The notes under the pieces: model-generated
Seen by the model: only the letters and a program-made list of their open reading frames with translations
The model's database searches: none
Told to the model about the DNA's origin: nothing
Source: CAWDLX01 sp963753485
GTDB lineage: Bacteria; Actinomycetota; Actinomycetes; Mycobacteriales; Micromonosporaceae
Direction: 5' to 3'
Length of the DNA stretch: 64,000 bases
NCBI GenBank assembly: GCA_963753485.1
Contig: CAVWCL010000008.1
Location: 248,001-312,000, forward strand
Position numbers and translations under genes: made by a program
Shown: positions 52,073 to 60,675 of the stretch, one piece after another
Position numbering within the stretch: position 1 is the first letter of the stretch
Layout of the letters: every line of letters starts with the position of its first letter

Positions 52073-52278
52073 CCGTTACACCTTGCCGTTGAGGGGCGGC
52101 ACGGGGGAAACGCCGCCCGGTTGCGGTGAGGTACGCCACGCTCCGCGTGGCCCTGCTCCTGGTCCTGGCCGTGGCGTCGACCCGTGCCGGCCGACGATGT
52201 AACCGGTCTTAGTACCAAATATGACGACAGCACGCGGGGTGCCGGCCGGGACCAGATCCGGTCTCGGCGGGGCTGGCA

Positions 52279-52758
52279 TCACTCGGCCGCCCCCCGCGCG
52301 GTTCGCGGGCGGCCGGGGCGGTCCGGCATCGACACCCCACCGGCCGAAGCCGCCAGGCGCTGCGGCCCGAAGTCGTCCAGCGACGGCGCATCGAGCGCCG
52401 CCCGGCCGAGCAGGAATTGCTCGACCACATGGTTCCAGCCACAGCCGCGACACACTTCGACCACGAAGACCTGGACCTCGCGGACCGTCATCGCCAGCGC
52501 CGGCAGCTCGAGCGTCGCCCGGGCCTGCCCGGCCGAGTGCTTGAGTTCGTCGCCGTAGACGTAGTTGACATGGGTCAGGTTCTCGCGCCGGCATACCGGG
52601 CATAGGTGCTCGGTCGGCTCGCCGTGGAAGCGGGCCGCGGAGAGCAGGTACGGGGAGGCGTCGCACACCTCATATATGCCCACCCGCCCGGCGTACACAT
52701 CGCGCAGCAGTGCCCTTTTCTGGAGCGAGTAATCCACCACCTGCCGCTGCGTGCGCAT
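52279..52758 (-). CDS. DUF5318 zinc-ribbon protein
   Basis: A 159-residue protein of the DUF5318 family, known next to ponA1 in mycobacteria (Rv0049). Two CxxC pairs, HLCPVCRREN and EVCRGCGWNH, form a zinc ribbon. It begins MRTQRQVVDYSLQKRALL. The function is unknown; conserved linkage to ponA1 suggests a link with wall growth. Start ATG 52758. The 3' end is Pro/Arg/Ala-rich and variable. Confidence 0.9.
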   Translation of the reverse strand: MRTQRQVVDYSLQKRALLRDVYAGRVGIYEVCDASPYLLSAARFHGEPTEHLCPVCRRENLTHVNYVYGDELKHSAGQARATLELPALAMTVREVQVFVVEVCRGCGWNHVVEQFLLGRAALDAPSLDDFGPQRLAASAGGVSMPDRPGRPRTARGAAE

Positions 52759-52917
52759 GCGGTCGAGGGTACGCGGTCCCGCCGGGATGGGCGACCTGCC
52801 ACCGGCGCCGCGACGCTCGGAAGAGTGCGGTCGGGTCGGTGCACCCGCCCCGCGCCCTCGATCAGCTGGTACCCACCACCGGCGGGCACATGCCCCCTCA
52901 CGCAGGGTGGAACCAGC

Positions 52918-54954
52918 TCAACGGGCGTTGCCGGCGCCGGCGTCGCCGCCGAATGCCGGTGCCGCGAACCGGACGGCCGGCAGGCCCATCCGCTGGCTCG
53001 CCTCCTGCATGAACGTCCGGTAGATCTGCGCCGGCAGACCCGCTCCGGTCACCCGGGCGGCGTTGGAATCCTTGAGCGGCAGCTCCGTCTCCCGGTTGCC
53101 GATCCACACCGCCATCGCCAGGTTTCCGGTGTATCCGACCATCCATGCGTGCGAGGTCTCCACCGGGCTGTCGCGCAGCGCCCAGACCCCGGTCTTGGTC
53201 GCTGATGCGTGGCCATCGGCGAGCGCGCCGGCGGGGTCGTTGCCCAGCGCCCAGCTGAGGTCGCTGGCCGCGGCCCGGCTGAGCACCCGCCGAGCGCCGA
53301 TCGTTTCGCGGTAGACCGGGAGGCCGTCCCTGGTCACGCTGCGCACGAAGTGCACGTCGGCCCGCAGACCGCCGGCGGCGAAGGTGGCCATCGCGTTGGC
53401 CTGGTCGACCACGGTCACCGGATCGGCCCCCAAGCCGACCTCGGGGCCGAAGGGCCGCGGCGTCACCTGGGCGCCGGTGTGCGCCCGCAGGTCGTAGCGT
53501 TGCCGCGCGGTGCCGGGCGAGTCCGGCACCCACATCGAGTCGACTCCGGCCGCGCGCGCCATGTCGATCACCTTGGCCGGCGTGAGCCGTTCGGTGAGCG
53601 CGAAGAACGGCACGTTCAGCGACGCGGTCGCGGCCTGGGCCAGCGTGCAGGTCGGCTGGCAGGGCGCGCCGAGGTAATCGCGCACCGGGTTCGACGCCGG
53701 CCGGCCACTTCGCGGGTACGCCTTGGTCGGGGGCGAGTCCCATTTCGAGGTGACCGCGATGCCGGAGTCCAGGGCGGCCGCCAACGTGTAGACATCCATG
53801 GTCTGGCCGGGCGGGTGGGCCCCGTACCCGACCGGCAGCCCATCCGCGTCGTAGTACCAGCCCGCGTAGTCGGCACCGGTGCCGTCGTGCCCGCCGAAGA
53901 ACGCCCGGACCCGGCCGGTACCCGGTTCCACCACCACGGCCGCTGCTTGCAGGTTGTCCGGCTGGCCGGCCATCACCGAGCCGTCGACCTGTTCGTCCGC
54001 GGTCTGTTCCAGCAGCGCCTGCGCCCTCGGGTCAATCGTGGTGACGATGGAGTAGCCACCGTTCTCGATGGCCGTTGCCGGGGCGCCGCGGAAGGCCGGA
54101 ACCGCGCGCAGCTCGGCGAGCACGTGCGAGACCACCAGTCCGGTCGGCCGGTCGAGCCCCGACTGGCGGGCGGCGGCATCGTCCGAGTCCACAGTGGGCA
54201 CTCGCAGCGAACCGGCCGCGGCCGGCGTGAGCGCACCGGTGCCGACCATGGCCCGCGCCACCTCGGCAAACCGGTCGGCGGCCGCCGCCGGGTCCACGGT
54301 GGGATCGAAGTGGCCGTCTCCGGGGGAGGAGAGCATCCCGGCCAGCAGCACCGCCTCGGGGACCTCCAGCTCGGCCGCGTGTTTGCCGAAGTAGGCGCGC
54401 GCGGCCGCCTCGATGCCGTACGACCCCCGGCCGAAGTACACGGTGTTCAGGTAGAAGCCCAGGATCTGCGTCTTGGTGAACTGGTCCTCCAGCTTCCAGG
54501 CGAGCACCAGATCCCGGGCCTGCCCGGACAGGGTGCTCACGTCCAGGCCGTTGGCCGCCCGGGCGTACTGGCGGGCGATCTTGGTCCCAGTGCCGGTCCA
54601 GAAGCCCGGGTCCTCGGCCGCCACCACCGCCGCCGGCACATACTCGGGCAGGGTGGCTAGTTCCACGATCACCCGGTTCTGCACACCGAGCCGGGCCATC
54701 ACGGTGACGCCGTCGGAGTAGTACACGGTCGTCGTCTCCGGCAGGCCGACCGCCTCAGGGAGCGGAATGTTGGTGATGTAGTACACGCCCACGACCGTGA
54801 ACACGGTGGCGAGCACGATCGCGGCCAGCACCGAGCTGATGATCCGTCGGCGGCGCAGCGCCGACGCTCGCCGCCGCACCGCCGCGTACGCCTCGGACAG
54901 GTCGATCCGACCGATGATCGGCAGCTCGGCCGTCGGGTCGTTGCGCCAACCCAT
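52918..54954 (-). CDS. Pseudo-PBP: class A PBP with both catalytic sites lost
   Basis: A 678-residue paralogue of the two PBPs at 46585 and 49238, with one membrane helix (about 40-60). The fold is kept over the whole length, including LNTVYFGRGSYGIEAAARAYFG, TIDPRAQALLE, SLNVPFF and KTGVWAL. But the transglycosylase lacks the GxSTxTQQ block (about 20 residues deleted; GTGTKIARQYAR instead) and RKxRE reads GQARD. The transpeptidase SxxK is QTMD (384-387, at 53794-53805), so neither nucleophile Ser nor Lys remains. The ATG at 54954 was chosen for GGGAG 6 nt upstream. It probably is a scaffold or regulator. Confidence 0.88.
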   Translation of the reverse strand: MGWRNDPTAELPIIGRIDLSEAYAAVRRRASALRRRRIISSVLAAIVLATVFTVVGVYYITNIPLPEAVGLPETTTVYYSDGVTVMARLGVQNRVIVELATLPEYVPAAVVAAEDPGFWTGTGTKIARQYARAANGLDVSTLSGQARDLVLAWKLEDQFTKTQILGFYLNTVYFGRGSYGIEAAARAYFGKHAAELEVPEAVLLAGMLSSPGDGHFDPTVDPAAAADRFAEVARAMVGTGALTPAAAGSLRVPTVDSDDAAARQSGLDRPTGLVVSHVLAELRAVPAFRGAPATAIENGGYSIVTTIDPRAQALLEQTADEQVDGSVMAGQPDNLQAAAVVVEPGTGRVRAFFGGHDGTGADYAGWYYDADGLPVGYGAHPPGQTMDVYTLAAALDSGIAVTSKWDSPPTKAYPRSGRPASNPVRDYLGAPCQPTCTLAQAATASLNVPFFALTERLTPAKVIDMARAAGVDSMWVPDSPGTARQRYDLRAHTGAQVTPRPFGPEVGLGADPVTVVDQANAMATFAAGGLRADVHFVRSVTRDGLPVYRETIGARRVLSRAAASDLSWALGNDPAGALADGHASATKTGVWALRDSPVETSHAWMVGYTGNLAMAVWIGNRETELPLKDSNAARVTGAGLPAQIYRTFMQEASQRMGLPAVRFAAPAFGGDAGAGNAR

Positions 54955-55044
54955 GCCGTCTCCCACTGCGTCGTCCGCGGTCGCGGGCAACCCCTCCGCG
55001 AGCCTCGACTCTAGTCGGCGGACCTGACCCGGTCACCGGCCGAG

Positions 55045-55073
55045 TTGCGGGTCCCGCGCACCGGCCGTACTCT
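55045..55073 (+). promoter_or_regulatory. Promoter of the padR gene
   Basis: TTGCGG (55045-55050) and TACTCT (55068-55073) are separated by 17 bp, with the palindromic operator starting one base after the -10. The spacing is ideal for a sigma-70-type promoter. The divergent pseudo-PBP gene starts about 90 bp to the left. Confidence 0.6.
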
Positions 55074-55096
55074 CGATGTATCGGCGCGATACATCG
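55074..55096. promoter_or_regulatory. Palindromic operator CGATGTATCG-GCG-CGATACATCG
   Basis: A perfect 10-3-10 inverted repeat. ATGTAT and ATACAT half-sites are typical of PadR-family operators. It covers the expected transcription start of the padR gene, so PadR should repress its own gene and the ino1 gene just downstream. Confidence 0.7.
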
Positions 55097-55132
55097 GCGC
55101 AGCGGGGCCGGTGGCAAGGCAGGAGGTGAACG

Positions 55133-55753
55133 ATGCTGGAGCTGGCCATCCTCGGCATCCTGCACGAGTCGCCGATGCACGGCTATGAGCTGCGCAAGCA
55201 GTTGACCACCACGCTCGGCGCGTTCCGCGCCGCGATCAGTTACGGCTCGCTCTACCCGACCCTACGCCGCCTGCAGGCGGCCCATTGGATCGCCGAGGAC
55301 GAGTCGGCGGCCGCTCCGGCCGAAATCCCGCCGATGACCAGCCGCCGCGGCCGCGTTGTCTACAAGATCACAGCCGAGGGCAAGGAGCGGTTCCAGGAAC
55401 TGCTCGCCCAGGCGGGTCCGGAGACATTCGACGATCCGGCGTTCGGCGTGCACTTCGCGTTCTTCGCCCGGACCGACCAGCAGACCCGCATCCGCATCCT
55501 GGAGGGCCGGCGCCGGCGGATCGAGGAGCGGCGCGAAGGGTTGCGCGACGTGCTTGGGCGCGCCGCCGAGCGGCTCGACGCGTACACGCTCGAGCTTCAA
55601 CGCCACGGCCTCGAGGCCTGTGAGCGGGAGGTGCGATGGCTCGAGGAGCTCATCGCGACCGAGCGGTCGGGACAGACACCCGGCACCGTCCCGGGTCCCG
55701 AGATGGGCACCACCCAGATGACCGTGCCGCCTTCGGACACCCCGGAGCGGTGA
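55133..55753 (+). CDS. PadR family transcriptional regulator
   Basis: A 206-residue regulator with a winged helix at the N-terminus (ILGILHESPMHGYELRKQL, SLYPTLRRLQAAHWI) and a helical Vir_act_alpha_C-like domain (about 95-175). Its homologue stands next to ino1 in mycobacteria (Rv0047c). AGGAGG lies 6 nt before ATG 55133. The palindrome at 55074-55096 is probably its operator, and ino1 follows after 22 bp. It may be a phenolic- or redox-responsive regulator of inositol supply. Confidence 0.92.
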   Translation: MLELAILGILHESPMHGYELRKQLTTTLGAFRAAISYGSLYPTLRRLQAAHWIAEDESAAAPAEIPPMTSRRGRVVYKITAEGKERFQELLAQAGPETFDDPAFGVHFAFFARTDQQTRIRILEGRRRRIEERREGLRDVLGRAAERLDAYTLELQRHGLEACEREVRWLEELIATERSGQTPGTVPGPEMGTTQMTVPPSDTPER

Positions 55754-55775
55754 GATGAAGAAGGAGGCAGCCACG

Positions 55776-56855
55776 ATGGGCTCCGTCCGTGTCGCCATCG
55801 TTGGCGTGGGCAATTGCGCCTCGTCCCTGGTCCAGGGCGTGGAGTACTACCGCCACGCCGACCCGAACGACCGCGTCCCGGGTCTGATGCACGTGCGGTT
55901 CGGCGATTACCACGTTGGTGATGTCGAGTTCGTCGCCGCCTTCGACGTGGACGCCAAAAAGGTCGGCAGCGATATCGCCGAGGCCATCATGGCCAGCGAG
56001 AACAACACCATCAAGATCTGCGACGTGCCGGCCACCGGGGTCGTGGTGCAGCGCGGCCCGACCCACGACGGGCTCGGCCTCTACTACCGCGAAATGATCG
56101 AAGAGTCCGCGGCCACCCCGGTCGACGTCGCCGCCGTCCTGCGCGCGTCCCGCACCGACGTGGTGGTCTGCTACCTGCCGGTCGGCTCGGACGCGGCCGC
56201 CAAGTTCTACGCGCAGGCCGCGATCGACGCCGGCTGCGCCTTCGTCAACGCGCTACCGGTCTTCATCGCCTCGAACCCACAGTGGGCGCAGAAGTTCACC
56301 GACGCCGGCCTGCCCGTCATCGGCGACGACATCAAGTCGCAGGTCGGGGCGACCATCGTCCACAGGGGACTGGCGAAGCTGTTCGAAGATCGCGGCGTCG
56401 AGCTGCTGCGCACGTACCAGCTCAACTTCGGCGGCAACATGGACTTTATGAACATGCTGGAGCGCTCCCGCCTGGTCTCCAAGAAGATCTCGAAGACCCA
56501 GTCGGTCACCTCCCAGATCCCGCACGAGATGAGCAAGGGCGACGTCCACATCGGACCGTCGGACCACGTGCCGTGGTTGGACGACCGCAAGTGGGCCTAC
56601 ATCAGGCTGGAGGGTCGCGCCTTCGGCGACGTGCCCCTCAACGCCGAGCTCAAGCTCGAGGTGTGGGACTCGCCCAACTCGGCCGGTGTCATCATCGACG
56701 CGGTCCGGGCGGCGAAGATCGCGCTCGACCGCAAGCTCGCCGGCCCGGTGCTCTCGGCCGCCAGCTACTTCATGAAGTCGCCGCCGGTGCAGTACTCCGA
56801 CCATGACGCGCACGAGGCGGTGGAGGAGTTCATCGCGGGCCCGACGGAGCACTGA
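55776..56855 (+). CDS. ino1: Inositol-3-phosphate synthase
   Basis: A 359-residue NAD-dependent enzyme that isomerises glucose 6-phosphate to inositol 3-phosphate, precursor of phosphatidylinositol and mycothiol. Motifs are VGVGNCASSLVQG (NAD), SQVGATIVHRGLA, QLNFGGNMDFMNM and SKKISKTQSVTSQ, as in mycobacterial Ino1. The ATG at 55776 with AAGGAGG 9 nt upstream is preferred over ATG 55755. It follows padR by 22 bp and is probably co-regulated by the 55074-55096 operator. Confidence 0.96.
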   Translation: MGSVRVAIVGVGNCASSLVQGVEYYRHADPNDRVPGLMHVRFGDYHVGDVEFVAAFDVDAKKVGSDIAEAIMASENNTIKICDVPATGVVVQRGPTHDGLGLYYREMIEESAATPVDVAAVLRASRTDVVVCYLPVGSDAAAKFYAQAAIDAGCAFVNALPVFIASNPQWAQKFTDAGLPVIGDDIKSQVGATIVHRGLAKLFEDRGVELLRTYQLNFGGNMDFMNMLERSRLVSKKISKTQSVTSQIPHEMSKGDVHIGPSDHVPWLDDRKWAYIRLEGRAFGDVPLNAELKLEVWDSPNSAGVIIDAVRAAKIALDRKLAGPVLSAASYFMKSPPVQYSDHDAHEAVEEFIAGPTEH

Positions 56856-56911
56856 GGGCGACCCGGCTGGGCTGTGCTCGGTCCCGCCGGGTCCCGCCAG
56901 GCCCAGCCGGG

Positions 56912-56963
56912 CGGTCGGGGCCGCTTGGGCGTTTGCCCGGTCGGGGCCGCTTGGGCGTTTGCC
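56912..56963. repeat. Two perfect tandem 26-bp repeats
   Basis: Units 56912-56937 and 56938-56963 start CGGTCGGGGCCGCTTGGG. They fill the space between converging ino1 and the ogt-like gene; a 10-bp repeat (GTCCCGCCGG-like) precedes them. Confidence 0.85.
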
Positions 56964-56967
56964 CCGG

Positions 56968-57528
56968 TCAGGGCGCGAAGGTGCGCTCGATCTGAATCCG
57001 CGCCTCGAGCTGCAGCAGGAAACGCTTGCGGCCCAGACCACCGCCGAAGCCGACCAACGTGCCGTCGGCGCCGATCACCCGGTGGCAGGGCACGATGATC
57101 GGCAGCGGGTTGTGGTTGCAAGCCGCGCCGACGGCCTGTGCGCCGCCGGGCTCGCCGACCGCGCGGGCGACGGCGCCGTAGCTGAGTGTCTCGCCGAACG
57201 GAATCGCCGCGATCTGCACCCAGACCGCCCGGTCGAACTCGCTCCCGCCCCGCATCGCCGTCGGCAGCTCGAAGTCGGTGCGCTCACCGGCGAAGTAGGC
57301 GGCCAGCTGCGCCCGGACCTCGGCCAGCAGCCCGGCACCGGCCTCGGCCCCTGCTGGTCGGCCGTTCCCGGCCTTGGCTGCCCGGCCGTTCCCGGCCACG
57401 GGCTCGGCCGCCGGGTCGGCGCGGTGGCGGCCGAAGGAGAGTCCCACCAGGACCGGCTCGCCGACCGGGGTCTCCTCGATGCCGACGCCCAGGGCACCGA
57501 TGGGCGAGGCGATCATCGTCCACGTCAT
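56968..57528 (-). CDS. ogt: Methylated-DNA--[protein]-cysteine S-methyltransferase
   Basis: A 186-residue O6-alkylguanine repair protein. The active-site loop is PLPIIVPCHRVIGADGTLVGFGG with the acceptor Cys in PCHR, and the helix-turn-helix is FGETLSYGAVARAVGEPGG. It removes alkyl groups from O6-guanine by suicide transfer. A Gly/Ala/Pro-rich insert (about 40-55) interrupts the N-domain. ATG 57528 is used. It is divergent from the MFS gene. Confidence 0.93.
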   Translation of the reverse strand: MTWTMIASPIGALGVGIEETPVGEPVLVGLSFGRHRADPAAEPVAGNGRAAKAGNGRPAGAEAGAGLLAEVRAQLAAYFAGERTDFELPTAMRGGSEFDRAVWVQIAAIPFGETLSYGAVARAVGEPGGAQAVGAACNHNPLPIIVPCHRVIGADGTLVGFGGGLGRKRFLLQLEARIQIERTFAP

Positions 57529-57608
57529 CGCGCCAGTCTGACCGCCGGGTCCGACACTTCTGCGCCCGGTGGTCGGGGCGCTGACACCGCGGGCGGTACG
57601 CGTCCCCG

Positions 57609-57614
57609 TACGCT
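57609..57614 (+). promoter_or_regulatory. -10 box TACGCT of leaderless MFS gene
   Basis: TACGCT ends 8 nt before ATG 57623 with no ribosome-binding site. It belongs to the same class as the boxes before moaC and nfo. Confidence 0.4.
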
Positions 57615-57622
57615 CAGGTGTC

Positions 57623-58954
57623 ATGCACCTCGCCGCGCTGCCTGACGTGACCCGCGAGCGGGCGCATCACCATCTGCGCGCGATCTTCTCGCGACGGGGC
57701 TTCCGGCGGCTGCTCGCGGTACGGCTGGCCAGCCAGCTCGGCGACGGACTGTTCCAGGCCGGCCTGGCCGGCAGCATCTTCTTCAACCCCGAGCGGGCAA
57801 CCGGCCCGCTCGCCATCGCGATCGCGTTCGCGGTGCTGTTGGTGCCGTACTCAACCATCGGACCCTTCGTCGGCGTGGTACTCGACCGGTGGAGCCGCCG
57901 CCAGGTGCTGTTCGTCGCCAACAGCATGCGCGCGGCGCTGGTGCTGCCGGCGGCGTGGCTGGTGTGGCGCGGTGACGAGCGGATGCTCTTCGTCCTGGTC
58001 GCCCTGGGCATCGTCGCGCTGAACCGGTTCTTCCTCGCCGGCTTGTCGGCGGCGCAGCCACACGTGGCCGACGAACGTCAACTGGTCACCGCGAACTCGC
58101 TCGCGACCACCGCGGGCAGCGTCACCTACGCCGGCGCGCTCGGTGGCGCGGCGGCACTGGTCCACCTCACCGGCACCGACTACCACTCGTACGCCGCGGT
58201 GGCCGGGGTGGCCGCGCTCGCGTACGGCCTCTCCGCCGGCCTGACGCTGGTCAGTTTCCACATCGACGAGCTCGGACCGGACGACGCCGAGAGGGTCCGC
58301 GGGTCGGTCGCCGGCGCGATCGCGAACACGGTGCGCGGCATGCTCGCCGGTGTCCACCACCTCGCCCGCCGCCCGGTCGCGGCCCAGGTGATGACCGTGC
58401 AGACGTTGCACCGTGGGCTCTACGGCGTTCTCGCGATCATGACGCTGCTGCTCTACCGCAACTATTTCCACCCGGGAAACCCGCAGGCGTCGGTGGCCGG
58501 CCTGCTTCCGATCGCGGCCGCGGCCGCAGCCGGCGCGCTGATCGCGGCCCTGGTGACGCCGGCGGCCAGCCGCCGCTTCGGTGGCTGGCGCTGGGTCGTC
58601 GGGCTGCTCCTGCTGCTCGCCGTCGGCCTGCCCGCGTTCTGCCTGCCCGTACGGGAGGCACTCATCGTGTGCGCCGCCGGCCTGGTCAGTGTCGTCTCCC
58701 AAGGTCTGAAGATCGTTTCGGACACGACCCTTCAGGTGCAGTGCGCTGACGACTACCGCGGTCGGGTGTTCAGCGTCAACGACACCGCATACAACCTCTT
58801 CTTCGTCGGCGGCCTCTTCGTTGGCGCGCTCCTGCTGCCGGCGGCCGGACATTCCGCCGGCGCCCTGATCACGGTTGCGGTCGCCTATGCCGCGGTCGCC
58901 GCCTGGTACGGCGCGGTCAGTGCCCGCCGGGAGGCAATGGTCCCGGCGGCGTGA
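57623..58954 (+). CDS. MFS transporter
   Basis: A 443-residue 12-helix major facilitator. FVGVVLDRWSRRQVLFVANSMRAALVLP contains the loop 2-3 motif. Its type (MFS_3-like) suggests drug or metabolite efflux; no substrate clue is nearby. The start ATG 57623 is preceded by TACGCT. It converges on the CCA-adding enzyme with a 38-bp 3' overlap. Confidence 0.88.
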   Translation: MHLAALPDVTRERAHHHLRAIFSRRGFRRLLAVRLASQLGDGLFQAGLAGSIFFNPERATGPLAIAIAFAVLLVPYSTIGPFVGVVLDRWSRRQVLFVANSMRAALVLPAAWLVWRGDERMLFVLVALGIVALNRFFLAGLSAAQPHVADERQLVTANSLATTAGSVTYAGALGGAAALVHLTGTDYHSYAAVAGVAALAYGLSAGLTLVSFHIDELGPDDAERVRGSVAGAIANTVRGMLAGVHHLARRPVAAQVMTVQTLHRGLYGVLAIMTLLLYRNYFHPGNPQASVAGLLPIAAAAAAGALIAALVTPAASRRFGGWRWVVGLLLLLAVGLPAFCLPVREALIVCAAGLVSVVSQGLKIVSDTTLQVQCADDYRGRVFSVNDTAYNLFFVGGLFVGALLLPAAGHSAGALITVAVAYAAVAAWYGAVSARREAMVPAA

Positions 58955-60410
58955 TGCCCGGCGGCGTGATCCCCTGCTCGGTAGCCCAGGCGAGCAGCTG
59001 GGCCACCGCCTCGTCGTGCTCGAGCGGCCCGTGCTCCAGGCGCAGCTCCTTCAGGTGGCGCCAGGCCTGTCCCACCAGTGGGCCCGGGCTCAGGCCGAGC
59101 AGCGCCATGATGGCATTGCCATCGAGATCGGGGCGGACCCGCGCGAGATCCTCCTGCGCCGCGAGGCGCGCGATGCGCTCCTCCAGGGCGTCGTAGTCGG
59201 CGGCCAGCTGGGCCGCCTTGCGGTGGTTGCGGGTGGTGCAGTCCGAGCGGGTGAGGCGATGCAGGCGGGGCAGGAGCGCGGCGGCGTCGGTGACATACCG
59301 GCGCACCGCCGAGTCGGTCCACTCGCCGCGGCCGTAGCCGTAGAAGCGCAGATGCAACAGCACCAGCTCGGCGACATCGGCAACCACATCCTTCGGGTAG
59401 CGCAGCGCCGTCAACCGTTGCCGAGCCAGCCGGGCGCCGACCACCTCGTGGTGATGGAAGCTCACCCGGCCATCGGGACCGACCGCCTTGGTCGCCGGTT
59501 TGCCGGCGTCGTGCAGCAGCGCCGCCAGCCGCAGCACGAGGTCCGGACCGTCGCTCTCGAGCCCGATCGCGTTGGCCAGCACGGTGAGCGTGTGCTCATA
59601 CACGTCCTTGTGCTGGGCGTGCTCGTCGATCGCCAGGCGCAGGCCGGGCAGTTCGGGCAGGAAGATCTCGGCCAACCCGGTCTCGACCAGCATGCGCAGG
59701 CCGCTGAGCGGGTCGGCACCACAGATCAGCTTGCTGAACTCGTCCCGGATCCGCTCCGCGGAGATCCGGCGCAGGTCGGCCGCGTTCGCCTGGACCGCCG
59801 ACCGTACCGGAGGATCCACGGCGAACCCGAGCTGGGCGACGAACCGGGCAGCCCGCAGCATCCGCAGCGGATCGTCGCCGAAGGACTGCTCCGGGGTGCC
59901 CGGGGTCCGGAGCACCCGGTTGGCCAGGTCAACCAGGCCGCCGAACGGGTCGGTGAACTCATGGCGCGGAACGCTGACCGCCATGGCATTCACGGTGAAG
60001 TCCCGCCGGCCGAGGTCGTCGACCAGGCTCGTGCCGTACCGGACGACGGGGTTGCGACTGACCCCGTCGTACGCCTCGGCCCGATAGGTGGTGATCTCCA
60101 GGCGGAGACCGCCCCGGGCCACGCCGATGGTGCCGAACTCGCGACCGGTCTCCCAGATCGCCTCGGCCCAGCCCGCGACCACATCCAGGGTCTGCTCCGG
60201 CCGGGCATCGGTGGCGAAGTCGAGGTCGTTGCCGAGCCGACCGAGCAACGCGTCCCGCACCGAGCCGCCGACCAGGTGCACCTCGAACCCGGCCCGGGCG
60301 AACCGCCGTCCCAGCTCGTCCGCGACCGGGGAGAGCCGGACGAGGTCGGCGACGGCATCGCGCTGAGCTGCGGTCAGCGCCGCCGGCGGCGGTGGCACAG
60401 GTGCGGACAT
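58917..60410 (-). CDS. cca: CCA-adding tRNA nucleotidyltransferase
   Basis: A 497-residue enzyme that adds or repairs the tRNA 3' CCA. The head has LVGGSVRDALLGRLGNDLDFATDA (catalytic DxD), FGTIGVARGG, RRDFTVNAMAV and GDDPLRMLRAARF. The C-part has an HD domain (LLHDAGKP, HHHEVVGARLA). The C-terminal Pro-rich tail is PGITPPGPLPPGG. It precedes murJ in many actinobacteria, transcribed in the opposite direction. It overlaps the MFS gene by 38 bp. Confidence 0.95.
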   Translation of the reverse strand: MSAPVPPPPAALTAAQRDAVADLVRLSPVADELGRRFARAGFEVHLVGGSVRDALLGRLGNDLDFATDARPEQTLDVVAGWAEAIWETGREFGTIGVARGGLRLEITTYRAEAYDGVSRNPVVRYGTSLVDDLGRRDFTVNAMAVSVPRHEFTDPFGGLVDLANRVLRTPGTPEQSFGDDPLRMLRAARFVAQLGFAVDPPVRSAVQANAADLRRISAERIRDEFSKLICGADPLSGLRMLVETGLAEIFLPELPGLRLAIDEHAQHKDVYEHTLTVLANAIGLESDGPDLVLRLAALLHDAGKPATKAVGPDGRVSFHHHEVVGARLARQRLTALRYPKDVVADVAELVLLHLRFYGYGRGEWTDSAVRRYVTDAAALLPRLHRLTRSDCTTRNHRKAAQLAADYDALEERIARLAAQEDLARVRPDLDGNAIMALLGLSPGPLVGQAWRHLKELRLEHGPLEHDEAVAQLLAWATEQGITPPGITPPGPLPPGGH

Positions 60411-60490
60411 CGGTTGGCCAGCCTAACGGTGTGGGGCGGGCAGGAGTGCCCGGGCGGTGCATGGCTGCGCTCGGCGGGCCCGCCGAGACC

Positions 60491-60598
60491 GCTGCGAGCA
60501 CCGCTGCGAGCACTGCTGGGAGCACCGCTGCGAGCACCGCTGCGAGCACCGCTGCGAGCACCGCTGGGAGCGCCGCTGCGAGCACCGCTGGGAGCGTT
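60491..60598. repeat. Nine tandem 12-bp repeats upstream of murJ
   Basis: Nine contiguous 12-bp units of GCTGCGAGCACC or GCTGGGAGCGCC variants. The last unit ends GCGTT, where a GGGCACCCT dyad begins. The length 12 is a multiple of three but no ORF uses it clearly. It lies in the 265-bp divergent region between the cca and murJ genes. Confidence 0.93.
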
Positions 60599-60603
60599 AG
60601 CAA

Positions 60604-60641
60604 GGGCACCCTGATAACGGATTCTGACGAAGAGGGTGCCC
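60604..60641. promoter_or_regulatory. Inverted repeat GGGCACCCT / AGGGTGCCC before murJ
   Basis: The 9-bp arms at 60604-60612 and 60633-60641 are perfectly complementary with a 20-nt loop. They lie 35 bp upstream of the murJ start codon, near TATAAG at 60661-60666. The site could be a regulator operator or a remnant of a short interspersed Micromonosporaceae repeat. Confidence 0.5.
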
Positions 60642-60675
60642 CTGCAAACAGCGGGCAAACTATAAGGTCACTGCC

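Noticed and set aside
52918..54954. Frameshifted pseudogene explanation for the third PBP
   Set aside because: The frame is open throughout with conserved fold motifs on both sides of the changed active sites, so simple decay by frameshift does not explain it.
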